DNA from: Colwellia sp.
GTDB lineage: Bacteria; Pseudomonadota; Gammaproteobacteria; Enterobacterales; Alteromonadaceae
Reading direction: 5' to 3'
DNA length: 64,000 bases
Assembly (NCBI RefSeq): GCF_013214175.1
Contig: NZ_JABSPA010000002.1
Coordinates: 496,001-560,000, forward strand
Shown here: piece after piece, positions 26,276-36,364 of the stretch
Numbering within the stretch: the first letter of the stretch is position 1
Layout: every line of letters begins with the position of its first letter
Translations under genes and position numbers: made by a program
The notes under the pieces: model-generated
Databases searched by the model: none
What the model was told of the DNA's origin: nothing
What the model saw: the letters and a program-made list of their open reading frames with translations, nothing else

Positions 26276-29200
26276 CTAGGCGAATTGCTTATCACTGGCT
26301 TGTTTGTCGACTTCCTTATGGGCAAACGCGGCTATTATCCGCTCAACAATTAGGTAATTTACCGGCACTAATATTAAGGTAATAAAGGTGGCAAATAAAA
26401 TACCAAAACCTAATGATACCGCCATTGGAATCAAAAACTGGGCTTGAGTCGATTGTTCAAACAGCAAGGGCATTAAGCCAATAAAGGTGGTTAAACTGGT
26501 TAACATTACCGGTCTAAAGCGAGCTGCCCCAGCCGTTAACACTGCTTCCATTAATTCACCACCTTCACTGCGTTTTTTATTGATAAAATCAACCAGTACC
26601 AGTGAGTCATTTACCACCACGCCAATTAACGCCAACATGCCTAATAAGCTCATGATGGTTAATTCCATGCCCATGATCCAGTGACCAATTACCGCGCCTA
26701 TCATGCCAAAAGGAATAATGCTCATGACAATGATGGGCTGTAAATAAGATTTAAAAGGAATGGCCAATAGCGCATAAATAATAAAAAAGACAAATAACAA
26801 TGACCAACCGAGCGAGCCAAACGATTCTCTTTGTTCTTTGGCTTCACCTTCTAGTGAGTGACTAACCCCTGGATATTGCACCATCAACTCATCTAAATAG
26901 TCTTTTAAGTCGGCTTGCAACACTGTCATATTAGTATTCGATTTTTCCACATCGGCACTGACATTGGCGGTGCGGTAGCGGTCGATTCTTGAAATGGTCG
27001 ATGGGCTTTTTCCGGGGATAAGCTTAGCAACATGGGATAATGGTACTGAGCCACCTGAAGGCGTGATAACAAGAATATTTTCTAAATCAGCCATAGTACG
27101 GCGCTCATCTAATGGCAGTCGCACCATCACGCGGACATCATCTCTACCACGTTGAATACGTTGCACTTGTGAGCCGAAGAAAGAACGACGTACTTGATTG
27201 GAAATACTGGTACGCGTTAATCCTAGCGCTCTACCTTGCTCGGTTAATTCAATTTGCAGCTCTTCCTTACCGTTCGATAAACTATCAGCAATGTCGAATA
27301 CGGTCGGGTAGGTGGCTAAGCGAATTTTCACTTTATCGGTGACTTCTTTTAAGGTCTCTAATGAGCTTGCTTTAAACTGCACATGAATAGGGTCTGATGA
27401 ACGACCAATCTCCGCTCTAAAAGTAATACTTTCAGCGCCGGGAATAGGGCCAATTAAATTACGCCATTCACGGACTAATTCACGTGAAGTAACCGACAGT
27501 TCTCGCGATTCTGGCGGAGTAATTTCAAAACGAACACTGCCTTTATTTGATACACCGCCGCGGCCACCCGTAGTGGCTAAGATATTAATAATGACACTTT
27601 CGTTGGTTGATGGCTCAATGTACTTCGCTTTTAGCAGCTCGGCTTTTTCGGCCATTTTAATAATATATTTATTGGTTACTTCAAAAGGTGTGCCTGCAGG
27701 CAAGGTTAGTGTTGCTCGTACGGTTTCACTCGGTATACGCGGGAAGAAAACAAACTTTGTCCAACCACTGATGATTAGCGCAAGAATAACCAAGAATACC
27801 GCAGTAAAGCCAACTAAGGTGGTAGCTTTGTTATCAATGGCTCGTTTTAGTAAAGGCTGATAAAAACGGATAATCGAGCGTTCGAAACCGTCGGCAAAGC
27901 CTTGTTGCATGCGACTGAATTTAGATTGCTTATCTTTTTCCGAGCGCAGTTTTAAGTTTTTCAAATGAGAGGGTAAAACGAATTTTGACTCAATTAAGGA
28001 GAAAATAAGTACCGGAATAACGATAACGGGAATTTGCGCAAATAACGCGCCGCGGTTACCTTCAATAAACGCCAGCGGCAGAAAGGCGGCTACTGTGGTT
28101 AAAATACCAAAAGTCACTGGCGTGGCGACTTCTTGGGTGCCACGAATGGCGGCCATTTCACCGGATTCAGACGTTTTTAAGTGGGTGTAAATATTCTCCC
28201 CGGTGACTATGGCATCATCAACAACAATGCCCAAAACCAAGATAAAGGCAAATAAGCTCATGATATTTAAGGTAACACCAAAAAAAGGCATCATGATAAA
28301 AGCGCCCATAAAAGAGATGGGAATACCAAGGAATACCCAAAAGGCAATGGAAGGTCTAAGAAATAGACTTAATAAGGCAAGTACTAAAATACCCCCTTGC
28401 AAGGCACTGGTGGTCAGGGTAGAAATACGGTTTTTAACTATCTGAGAGTCATCATCCCAAAAACTTAATTCAACGCCGACCGGCAATGAACTTTGCTGGT
28501 CGTTAATATAAGTTCGCACCGCATCGGCAACTTCAATGGCACTTTGTTGGCCAATACGATAAACATCGATAAAGGCCGCTTGTTTACCGTTAAAACGTGT
28601 ACGCACTGGCGTTTCTTCAAAGTCATCTTTAATGATGGCGATGTCACTTAGGCGAATGATAGAACCATCAATGTTGGTTTTAATGGCTATTCTTTCAAAC
28701 TCGTCTTTGCGATAGGCTTGGCCTTTTGAGCGTAATAAAATATCACCACCTTTGGTTTTTAAATTACCGGCAGAAATATCTGTGCTTGAGTCGGCTATTG
28801 CTGAGGATATTTGCGCTATGGTCAAACCATATTGGCGAAATTTGTCTTGTGGCACTTCAATGGATATTTCGTAGTCACGAACACCGCTGAGCTCAACTTG
28901 GGTGATTGCCGGGATTTTTAATAAATCATCTCTGACTTTCTCGGCGAATTCACGGGTCTCTTTTTCGCTATAAATGCTGGCAATAGTAACGGCAATCACT
29001 TCACGTTTACGTGTAGCTAAAGACACTACCGGTTTTTCTGCCTCGGCAGGAAAGGTATTTATTTCGTCAATTCGACTTTTTATATCAGCGAGCATTTCGC
29101 GCGGATCATAGCCTGACTCTACTTCAATGTTGACCGAAGAAGATCCTTCAGATGACTTGCTAGCAATTTGCTTGACCCCTTCTAAGTCTTGCACTGCTTC

Positions 29201-29401
29201 CTCAATGCGAATAGAAATACTTTTTTCAACATCTTCGGGTGTTGCGCCACGCAATGACACATTCACGTTAATGCGATCGGTGGCGAAAGATGGGAATACT
29301 TCTAGTGGAATACGGTTAGTTAAACTAAATAAACCTGCTATTAATATGGTAATTAATAGTAAGTTTGCTGCCACATGATTTCGTGCAAACCAAGCAATCA
29401 T
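26276..29401 (-). CDS. RND-type multidrug efflux permease (AcrB/MexF-like)
   Basis: This 1041-residue protein has full RND length, with twelve helices and two large periplasmic loops. The first half starts MIAWFARNHVAANLLLITIL. Helix 4 has the proton-relay pair in GIVVDDAIVTGENIY, and helix 10-11 has VVVNDSLVLVDFIN. It is the last gene of a three-gene operon (outer-membrane factor, adaptor, permease), which makes a complete tripartite pump. It belongs to the divergent gammaproteobacterial HAE-1-like permeases; the substrate is not predictable. The stop/start with the adaptor gene overlap at 29401. Confidence 0.93.
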   Translation of the reverse strand: MIAWFARNHVAANLLLITILIAGLFSLTNRIPLEVFPSFATDRINVNVSLRGATPEDVEKSISIRIEEAVQDLEGVKQIASKSSEGSSSVNIEVESGYDPREMLADIKSRIDEINTFPAEAEKPVVSLATRKREVIAVTIASIYSEKETREFAEKVRDDLLKIPAITQVELSGVRDYEISIEVPQDKFRQYGLTIAQISSAIADSSTDISAGNLKTKGGDILLRSKGQAYRKDEFERIAIKTNIDGSIIRLSDIAIIKDDFEETPVRTRFNGKQAAFIDVYRIGQQSAIEVADAVRTYINDQQSSLPVGVELSFWDDDSQIVKNRISTLTTSALQGGILVLALLSLFLRPSIAFWVFLGIPISFMGAFIMMPFFGVTLNIMSLFAFILVLGIVVDDAIVTGENIYTHLKTSESGEMAAIRGTQEVATPVTFGILTTVAAFLPLAFIEGNRGALFAQIPVIVIPVLIFSLIESKFVLPSHLKNLKLRSEKDKQSKFSRMQQGFADGFERSIIRFYQPLLKRAIDNKATTLVGFTAVFLVILALIISGWTKFVFFPRIPSETVRATLTLPAGTPFEVTNKYIIKMAEKAELLKAKYIEPSTNESVIINILATTGGRGGVSNKGSVRFEITPPESRELSVTSRELVREWRNLIGPIPGAESITFRAEIGRSSDPIHVQFKASSLETLKEVTDKVKIRLATYPTVFDIADSLSNGKEELQIELTEQGRALGLTRTSISNQVRRSFFGSQVQRIQRGRDDVRVMVRLPLDERRTMADLENILVITPSGGSVPLSHVAKLIPGKSPSTISRIDRYRTANVSADVEKSNTNMTVLQADLKDYLDELMVQYPGVSHSLEGEAKEQRESFGSLGWSLLFVFFIIYALLAIPFKSYLQPIIVMSIIPFGMIGAVIGHWIMGMELTIMSLLGMLALIGVVVNDSLVLVDFINKKRSEGGELMEAVLTAGAARFRPVMLTSLTTFIGLMPLLFEQSTQAQFLIPMAVSLGFGILFATFITLILVPVNYLIVERIIAAFAHKEVDKQASDKQFA

Positions 29402-30783
29402 TAGTGATTCACCTTAGCGGATTGGCTTGGCTGTGTTGCTTGAGATGCTTTAGCTTTTTGGATGCATTTTGCTTTGCGCTCGGCAATTAATGCTGCAACT
29501 GTGGTACCTTTTTCAGCGGCAATTTTTTCTAACTTGGCAAGACGTTCTTTTGACATCTTTCGCTTAGGGACAGTCTTTTCCGGCGATTTTCCTGAAATTT
29601 CGACTGGCGTGCCAGAGCTTACTTGTCCTAAGGAAGTTAATACTAATTCATCACCGGCGGTTAAGCCTTGAATGACAATAGCTTCAGTGCCATTTTGCCA
29701 GCCTAATTCAATCTCTTTACGCATTAGTAGGTCGCCTTTAACGATATAAACATAGCTGCCTTGGTATATTGTGCTGCTGGGAATCACTAAAGCGTTTTCA
29801 ACTTCACGGCCGGTAATTTGTGCGGTGACATATTGGCCCATTTTAATTTGTGCGCCTTGGTTATATTCACCATCGTAAGGACGAATAATTTGCGCAACGA
29901 CATAAAGTTGTTGCGACATTTCATCGATAGCACTTTCGGTGCGCACAATCTTGCCTTGCCACACTTGCTCACCCATTAAATCGGATGAAATAACCACATT
30001 ACTGATCATTGAGTGCTTAGCCTCGCCACTATGTGCCTCAGATTGCTCATGCGCATTGCGATATTCTTCCGGCAACTTCATTAGTGGTAAATCTTTATTT
30101 TTTATTGGTAGACGAATTTCGACATAATCAACGGCAAAGATATCGGCTAACTGGGTATTGCTGGAAATAACCTGACCAATATCAACATTTTTCTTTAATA
30201 TGCGGCCGGCATAAGGTGCGATTATCTTGGTACGTTCTAGGGAAAGCTCCACTTTATCAAGCTGTGCTTCTGCAGAGAGTACTTGCGCTTTGGCGGCGGC
30301 AAACTGTGGTTGACGTAAAACGAGTGCGTTTGGTGCTTTACCCTTACCTAATCTCTGCCAATCCGCTTGTGCTTGTTTTACCCGTGCGCCTTCTTCTTGC
30401 AAACTCTGTTTGGCTGACATTAAGCTAGCTTGCGCTATTTTAACTTCGGCGCGGTAATCTCTGTCATCGAGTTGCATGAGAATATCGCCTTGCTCAAAAA
30501 AGCCACCGGCTCTAAATTGTTTGCTGACGTAATTAATTTGTCCTGAAACTTGCGCGAAAAGCACACTTTGCGTTCTAGGTCTCACGGTACCAAAACTTTG
30601 CACCATCACTTGATAGCTTTGCGGAGTCAGTGTGGTGGTAGCTACCGTCATTTGTGCGGCTTTTGAAGGTTGAGCTCTATTACTGGTCGGTGGGTTTTTA
30701 AATATAACCATTATTAACGTTATGGTGGCGATTATGATAACGACAGGCAATAATATTTTTTTGAAATTCTGAGTGTTAGACAT
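29401..30783 (-). CDS. RND efflux periplasmic adaptor
   Basis: The 460-residue protein has an N-terminal helix (about 9-26), split lipoyl domains (GQINYVSKQFRAGGFFEQGD and IIAPYAGRILKKNVDIGQVI), an alpha hairpin (about 115-180), and beta-barrel and membrane-proximal domains. The C-terminal 55 residues are Lys-, Ala- and Gln-rich and look disordered, which is unusual for the family. It is the middle gene of the pump operon, 2 bp after the outer-membrane factor. Confidence 0.92.
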   Translation of the reverse strand: MSNTQNFKKILLPVVIIIATITLIMVIFKNPPTSNRAQPSKAAQMTVATTTLTPQSYQVMVQSFGTVRPRTQSVLFAQVSGQINYVSKQFRAGGFFEQGDILMQLDDRDYRAEVKIAQASLMSAKQSLQEEGARVKQAQADWQRLGKGKAPNALVLRQPQFAAAKAQVLSAEAQLDKVELSLERTKIIAPYAGRILKKNVDIGQVISSNTQLADIFAVDYVEIRLPIKNKDLPLMKLPEEYRNAHEQSEAHSGEAKHSMISNVVISSDLMGEQVWQGKIVRTESAIDEMSQQLYVVAQIIRPYDGEYNQGAQIKMGQYVTAQITGREVENALVIPSSTIYQGSYVYIVKGDLLMRKEIELGWQNGTEAIVIQGLTAGDELVLTSLGQVSSGTPVEISGKSPEKTVPKRKMSKERLAKLEKIAAEKGTTVAALIAERKAKCIQKAKASQATQPSQSAKVNH

Positions 30784-30785
30784 GG

Positions 30786-32180
30786 TTATTCGGCCTTGTT
30801 TTCAAGTGACGGTGTGCTGAAGTCGCCACCCAAAGAAAGATGTAAATTGATTCGATTGACAATGAGTTGGTTTTTGATTTTTATCAAGGTAGTTTGTGCT
30901 TCGAACGAGCGCTTTTGCGCATCAAGTACTGTGGTATAGCTGACCAAGCCACTTTGATATTGCTCAAAAGATAATGTTGACGCTATTTTTGCATTATCCT
31001 GTGCGGCCAACATGGTGTAATAACTGTGCTTTAAACTCTTTTCTGTGGTGATGGCGTTTTCAACATCACTAAAAGCTTGATATAAAGTATCTAGGTATAG
31101 CTGCTCACCTTGCTTAAGTTCAATACGGGCTTTTTCTTCATTGGCTTGCAGGCGGCCGGCATTAAAAATTGGCGCGCTGATACTACCTAGTAATGACCAG
31201 ACAAGGGAAGAGCCAGAGAGTAAATCGCCAATGTCAGCGGTAGAGTCACCAATAGAGCCAGATAAAACTATGCTTGGAAAGCGTTGTTTATGGGCATAGG
31301 CCAAACCAGCATCTTGTGACAGCAGTTGATACCAACTGGCTTTTAATTCGGGTTTTCGGCTAATTAATTCTGACGGTAAGCCAAGTGGAATATCATTAGT
31401 TAGTAAGGGTAAGTTAGCGTTTACTAATAACTCTCCTTTAGGGTATTCGCCAATGAGACGCTCAAGCTGTCTAATTAATTTGGTTTTTATCGTGGCTTGC
31501 TCAGATACTCGTGTTAATTCATTGTTCAAGTCGTTACGGGTTAAATAAACATCTAGGGCTGCGGTTAAACCAGAATTATATCCTGCTTCAATAATGGTGA
31601 GATTTTGTCGAGAATTTTCAACTCTATTTTGATAAAGCTTTAGCAGCTTATCTGCTTCAATGACCTGAAACCAAGTAGTAACTACATTGACCACTAACTG
31701 TTGTTTGTACTGCTCAAAAGTGGCTTTTTGTGCCAGGTAGTTATAGTTACTGATCTGATCAGCTGCAGATAACTTGCCCCAAATATCAAGCTCGTAACTT
31801 AAATTCAAATTAACTGAGTTGCTATTAGCATAGCTATCACTTTGGTTGTCTTTACTGCGACCACTACGAAAAGACAAATCAAGCTCAGGCCAAAGTTGAC
31901 TGCCAGAAACGATCAGTTGTTGCTCGGCAATTTCTAGATCGTAAGCTTGTATAGCAAACTGGTGGTTAGCGGCCAAGGCTTTAATCACTAATTGCTGAAC
32001 TTGAGGGTTATCAAGTTGCGATAGCCAGTTATTCTCAACGCTCAGGGCTTGTTTACTTTCTTGCCAGTTATCGGGAAGGCTTGGGTTTGTTAGCTTTTTA
32101 TCTACTTCGGAAGTATTGCTACAAGCCAGTAAAAACAAGCTTGTAAGCAGTGGCAGTAGTTGTCGGAATCGACTTGTCAT
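30786..32180 (-). CDS. Outer-membrane efflux lipoprotein (NodT/OprM-like)
   Basis: The 464-residue protein has a lipobox ending LLAC at Cys20 and two TolC-like repeats (about 50-245 and 250-450). Helices such as YELDIWGKLSAADQISNYNYLAQ and the final SYTTVLDAQKRSFEAQTTLI are diagnostic of NodT-type outer-membrane factors. It is the first gene of the RND operon, so its promoter lies in 32181-32346. The family forms trimeric exit ducts. Confidence 0.92.
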   Translation of the reverse strand: MTSRFRQLLPLLTSLFLLACSNTSEVDKKLTNPSLPDNWQESKQALSVENNWLSQLDNPQVQQLVIKALAANHQFAIQAYDLEIAEQQLIVSGSQLWPELDLSFRSGRSKDNQSDSYANSNSVNLNLSYELDIWGKLSAADQISNYNYLAQKATFEQYKQQLVVNVVTTWFQVIEADKLLKLYQNRVENSRQNLTIIEAGYNSGLTAALDVYLTRNDLNNELTRVSEQATIKTKLIRQLERLIGEYPKGELLVNANLPLLTNDIPLGLPSELISRKPELKASWYQLLSQDAGLAYAHKQRFPSIVLSGSIGDSTADIGDLLSGSSLVWSLLGSISAPIFNAGRLQANEEKARIELKQGEQLYLDTLYQAFSDVENAITTEKSLKHSYYTMLAAQDNAKIASTLSFEQYQSGLVSYTTVLDAQKRSFEAQTTLIKIKNQLIVNRINLHLSLGGDFSTPSLENKAE

Positions 32181-32346
32181 AACGCGAGTAACTCAGTTTA
32201 AATAAATTATCTAATACAAGTGTAATCAAAGTTACTTTCAGGGGATACAGCTTTTACATAAGTTTACAGAGAGCCTTACATGTATGGCTTTGTAACTTAT
32301 TGGTGTTAATGTGTGACTCGCCTAGGTGGAGTCATATTTTATCGGC

Positions 32347-33138
32347 TTACTGATATTTTTGTTGAATTGTCTTTAGTTCACCTTGAGCCATCATCTGGCT
32401 GAAGAGGGTTTTTAATTGCTTAGCAGAAACCTTGTGATGACTTTTTTTCGAAAGCTGTAGCCAAGGAGTACGCTCTGAGACTACCAAGGGCTTGCCAAAA
32501 AACGCCTTGCTTAAACCTAACTGTTTAGCAGCACTGATAATTGGCACCATGGGTCCGATAATAGCGTCTACGCGACCTTTTTGTAACATTAATAGCCCTT
32601 GGTGAAAATCACTGACCGTTTGTTTGACTATTTTGGGGTTATTATCAATGTCATCACTAAATTGTGCTCCGCGCAAATAAGCGATACTGAGTTTTTCTAG
32701 CTGCTTTACTGAGTGATAATCAGCGCCTTTTCGGCCAATAACCACATTTTTTAAGGTCGGCAGCGGATAAATGTAATCTACATAATCAGCTAACTCTTTA
32801 TATTTAAACATTATTGTTAAATCTGTTTTTCCCAATTTAAGCTCGTGCATTATTCGGCCATAAGGAAATATATGGTGTTCACTCTCTATGCCTGCTTTTG
32901 CTAGTAGGCGATTGGCTAAGTCGTAATATATGCCACTTAATTTTTCATTAGTCTCAATACCATAAGGAGATACCGCGATAGTTCTCACTTGTAATATATT
33001 TACTGGCTGCGCGGAGACGCTGTAGTGGTTGGCGCACAGTAGAAGCATGAAAGCAAGTGAGGTGACATTACTCATTAAGGTGCTGTTTAAATGGTACTTA
33101 GTTAGTCTTAATATAGATAACAATCGACCGGAAGTCAT
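32347..33138 (-). CDS. Periplasmic solute-binding protein (family 3-like)
   Basis: About 263 residues form a type-2 periplasmic binding fold. The region from VNILQVRTIAVSPYGIETNEKLSGIYYDLANRLLAKAG resembles SBP_bac_3 proteins, ending with LKTLFSQMMAQGELKTIQQKYQ. A signal-like hydrophobic stretch (MSNVTSLAFMLLLC, cut after VSAQ) starts 21 residues in, so the start could be 33138 or 33075; neither has a clear ribosome-binding site. No permease or ATPase is nearby. It is an orphan sensor-like or amino-acid-binding protein. Confidence 0.75.
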   Translation of the reverse strand: MTSGRLLSILRLTKYHLNSTLMSNVTSLAFMLLLCANHYSVSAQPVNILQVRTIAVSPYGIETNEKLSGIYYDLANRLLAKAGIESEHHIFPYGRIMHELKLGKTDLTIMFKYKELADYVDYIYPLPTLKNVVIGRKGADYHSVKQLEKLSIAYLRGAQFSDDIDNNPKIVKQTVSDFHQGLLMLQKGRVDAIIGPMVPIISAAKQLGLSKAFFGKPLVVSERTPWLQLSKKSHHKVSAKQLKTLFSQMMAQGELKTIQQKYQ

Positions 33139-33209
33139 TAGAAATGGCAAATGATGATGTTTTAGTCATGCTTAATTAAATTAATGTAAGCAATGGCTTA
33201 GAAGAATTG

Positions 33210-33245
33210 AAAACATCCTCACCTAGGCTAAGGCGAGGATGTTTT
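33210..33245. terminator. Bidirectional terminator-type hairpin upstream of the SBP gene
   Basis: An 11-bp perfect stem (AAAACATCCTC with GAGGATGTTTT) lies 16 bp after the oligopeptidase stop. T runs are on both strands, so it serves mainly the minus-strand oligopeptidase gene. Confidence 0.85.
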
Positions 33246-33261
33246 ATGTTTCTTAAGTTGA

Positions 33262-35421
33262 TTAACCTTTATTAAGTAAATCAATAAAGAAACTGTATTG
33301 TAAAGCCGTATCATGAATGCGTTTAAAGCGTCCAGATGCACCGCCGTGTCCAGCTTCCATATCAGTTTTAAATACTAACAAGTTGTCATCAGTTTTATAT
33401 TCACGCAACTTAGCAACCCATTTCATTGGCTCAAAATATTGTACTTGTGAGTCATGTAAGCCAGTGGTAACTAGGATGTTAGGGTAGTTTTGTGCCTTAA
33501 TTTGATCATAAGGCGAGTATGTCATCATATATTCGTAATAAATTTTGTCTTTTGGGTTACCCCATTCTTTAAATTCATTAGTGGTTAATGGAATACTTTC
33601 ATCTAGCATAGTGGTGACAACATCAACAAAAGGTACTGCTGCTGCAATGCCTTTATAAAGCTCCGGAGCCATATTAATTATCGCGCCCATCAGTAAACCA
33701 CCAGCACTACCACCAGCAGCAAATACTTTATCTTTATCGCCATAGCCTTGTGCAGTTAAGTCTTTAGTGACATCAATAAAGTCAGTAAAGGTGTTCATTT
33801 TCGTTAGCTTTTTACCGTCTTCATACCAAGGTCGGCCAAGCATTTCTGAACCACGAATATGAGCAATGGCATAAACAAAACCTCGGTCAAGTAAGCTTAA
33901 ACGACTCACCGAAAAGTAAGGGTCAATAGTATTACCGTATGAGCCGTAGGCATATTGATATAATGGGTTAGTACCATCTTTTTTGAATTTATCTTTACGA
34001 TAAACTAATGATACTGGTACTTGTTTACCATCACGCGCTTTAACAAAAATTCGTTCAGAGGCGTAGTTGTTGCTGTCAAAATCACCTAGTACTTTAGTTT
34101 GTTTTAATTGCGTTTTATTAAACGAAGTTAAATCAACGTCGTAATGGGTGCCAGGAGTAGTAAAACTAGCATAATAAAGGCGTAACGCTTCATTATCTAT
34201 TTCGTTATTACCGTATAAACTTAAGCTATAGGCAGTGTCATTAAAGCTTAGTTGCTGCTCTTTACCTGTGGAAATTTGCTGAATTGTAACGCGACTAATA
34301 CCATTTTCACGCTGCTGATAAACAAGGTGGTCGGTAAATAATTCATAATTTTCAAGTTTAACCGCATCATTAGCAGGGATGACATCTTGCCATTTTGTTT
34401 TATCGCCAAGGTTTTTTGTATTTACTTTCATTAAACGAAAGTTGGTTGCTTGCCAGTTAGTACTGATGTAATACCAGTCATTTAATTTAGAAACTGAATA
34501 CTCATGGCCTTCTTCACGTTCAATGAACTTTTTAGGCATGGCTTTAGCGTTATTTGCATCAATAACCGAGACACCACTGGCTTCAGTACTTGAATGCCAA
34601 ATAAAGACGCTGCTGCCATCTTTAGATTTACTAATACCTGTGTAGTAAGATTTATTACTTTCTTCGTAGACCATCTCGTCATCAGCTTGTGATGTGCCTA
34701 AGGTGTGACGAAATACTTGGTAACCTAATAAGGTTTGTGGGTCTTTTTTGATGTAATAAATTGTTTTATTATCATTACCCCAAACAACACTGCCACTAGT
34801 TCCTTCAAGCTTGTCATCAAGTAAAGTATTACCTGCGATATCTTTAAATAACATGGTATAAATACGACGACTTACGGTATCTTCACCGTAAGCGAGTAAC
34901 TTACCGTCTGGACTCGCGCTTAAACCTCGAGCGTCATAGTAATCATGCTCTTTGGCTAATTCATTAACGTCCAGTAAGACTTCAAGGTTGCTGCCGCTAA
35001 AGTCAGTGGCTCTAACGTAGATAGGGTACTCATTCTCACCTTGCATTTGGCGTGAATAGTAGAAATCACCTTCTCTGGTTGGTACTGAATTATCATCTTT
35101 TTCAATACGATTTTTGATCTCTTCAAAGATCTGCTCTTGCATGGCTTCGGTATGTTTTAATTGTGCCGTGGTATAATCATTCTCTGCGGCTAAATGCGCT
35201 AAAATCTCTGGGTTTGTACGACTGTCATCACGCATCCAGTAATAATCATCGACACGAGTATGGTTATGAATAACCATTTCATGGGGAACTTTTTTAGCGA
35301 CAGGGGCGTTTATATTTGCCATTGTGTTAGTAGTTTCATTATTTTGATTACTGCAAGCCGCGATAAGCAGAGCAGAGGAGACTATTAAGCTTAGCTTAGT
35401 CTTAGATATCGCTATTTTCAT
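33262..35421 (-). CDS. ptrB: Oligopeptidase B-like S9 serine peptidase (lipoprotein)
   Basis: About 719 residues comprise a beta-propeller (about 60-430) and an alpha/beta-hydrolase domain. The catalytic Ser is in GGSAGGLLMG, Asp in LHDSQVQYFEP and His in EAGHGGASGR. This is the S9A pattern of oligopeptidase B, which cuts small peptides after Lys/Arg. The start at 35421 has AGGAA upstream and yields a lipoprotein signal (LIAACSN). The frame extends to 35523 but without signal quality. E. coli PtrB is cytosolic; a lipoprotein anchor is a marine-gammaproteobacterial variant. The gene is divergent from the DUF1285 gene. Confidence 0.9.
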   Translation of the reverse strand: MKIAISKTKLSLIVSSALLIAACSNQNNETTNTMANINAPVAKKVPHEMVIHNHTRVDDYYWMRDDSRTNPEILAHLAAENDYTTAQLKHTEAMQEQIFEEIKNRIEKDDNSVPTREGDFYYSRQMQGENEYPIYVRATDFSGSNLEVLLDVNELAKEHDYYDARGLSASPDGKLLAYGEDTVSRRIYTMLFKDIAGNTLLDDKLEGTSGSVVWGNDNKTIYYIKKDPQTLLGYQVFRHTLGTSQADDEMVYEESNKSYYTGISKSKDGSSVFIWHSSTEASGVSVIDANNAKAMPKKFIEREEGHEYSVSKLNDWYYISTNWQATNFRLMKVNTKNLGDKTKWQDVIPANDAVKLENYELFTDHLVYQQRENGISRVTIQQISTGKEQQLSFNDTAYSLSLYGNNEIDNEALRLYYASFTTPGTHYDVDLTSFNKTQLKQTKVLGDFDSNNYASERIFVKARDGKQVPVSLVYRKDKFKKDGTNPLYQYAYGSYGNTIDPYFSVSRLSLLDRGFVYAIAHIRGSEMLGRPWYEDGKKLTKMNTFTDFIDVTKDLTAQGYGDKDKVFAAGGSAGGLLMGAIINMAPELYKGIAAAVPFVDVVTTMLDESIPLTTNEFKEWGNPKDKIYYEYMMTYSPYDQIKAQNYPNILVTTGLHDSQVQYFEPMKWVAKLREYKTDDNLLVFKTDMEAGHGGASGRFKRIHDTALQYSFFIDLLNKG

Positions 35422-35651
35422 GTCTATTCCTTGTGATACCAATGCTATTAAATTCTTCCTAAGTGGTAAATAACGTAATAGATTTGGTATTATCTTAAGC
35501 AAGTACTTATTGAACTGGCTCAAATGTTAAAAAAATGTATCGGGAATAAGTTAGCATGATATTAATTATAATCAAATGCACTGGTCGCGTAATACCGTTA
35601 GGCTAACCCGTTTTACCAATTAATGTATTTTTGTAAGGAAATTCCGCCATT

Positions 35652-36218
35652 ATGTCATTAGATAAAATTTCAGCTCAACTAGCTGGTAGTAAAAAATCAT
35701 TACCGCCAGTCGAGTCATGGAACCCGCCCTATTGTGGTGAAATTGATATACAGATTAAAGCGAATGGCGACTGGTATTATAACGGCACTATTTTTAAGCG
35801 TTTAGCACTGGTAAAAATGTTTGCTTCTGTACTTATTAAAGATGTAAGCAAAGATGTAAGTGGCGACTTATCTAAAGCTATCGCCGAGTATTTCTTAGTG
35901 ACGCCAGTGGAGAAAGTGAAAATTCAGGTGGATGACGCTCCTTTTGTACTTACCCAATGGCGCTGGCTAGATGAAAAAGAGACTGTTATGCAAGTTAGTA
36001 CTAACTTAGGGGATGAGTTTATCCTTGATAAACAGCATCCGCTGACGGTTAACGAAAATGGCGACTTGTATGTGACAGTACGACGAAACTTAACCGCGAA
36101 AGTTCATCGCAATGTTTATTATCAATGGGTGGATATTGCCAAAGAACAGCAGACAAAAAACGGCACTGAGCTCATTATTACCAGTGCCGAAAGTCAATTT
36201 ATCTTAGGCAGCTATTAA
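35652..36218 (+). CDS. DUF1285-family protein
   Basis: This 188-residue cytosolic protein contains the DUF1285 fold: WNPPYCGEIDIQIKANGDWYYNGTIFKR near 23-50 and the second half with VTVRRNLTAKVHRNVYYQW. The family is widespread in proteobacteria and its function is not established. A start with a spaced AAGGAAA is present 8 nt upstream. It is divergent from the oligopeptidase gene and convergent with the duplicated moeB tail. Confidence 0.88.
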   Translation: MSLDKISAQLAGSKKSLPPVESWNPPYCGEIDIQIKANGDWYYNGTIFKRLALVKMFASVLIKDVSKDVSGDLSKAIAEYFLVTPVEKVKIQVDDAPFVLTQWRWLDEKETVMQVSTNLGDEFILDKQHPLTVNENGDLYVTVRRNLTAKVHRNVYYQWVDIAKEQQTKNGTELIITSAESQFILGSY

Positions 36219-36244
36219 CCGCTGCTCTTTGATGTTTATCTAAG

Positions 36245-36364
36245 CTAGCCTTTCGAACCACAAACGCTACAGTTTTCTTGCTTTTTCATGTTAAATTGCT
36301 GCCATTGATTAGCTAGGCCATCGAGTAAGTTAAGTTGGTTAAGCTGCACTTTCTTAGCTGGCAT
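36245..36364 (-). pseudogene. Diverged second copy of the moeB 3' end (39-codon coupled frame)
   Basis: Just after the moeB stop, the last 33 or so codons of moeB occur again. The copy keeps KVQLNQLNLLDGLANQWQQF exactly and then ends ENCSVCGSKG, against KSCVVCGTSDKTING in moeB. Most differences are synonymous or conservative, and the C-x-x-C zinc pair is kept. The copy begins with an ATG overlapping the moeB stop (TAATG), giving an open 39-residue frame. It looks like the tail of a displaced homologous allele; a real coupled small protein is not excluded. Confidence 0.85.
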
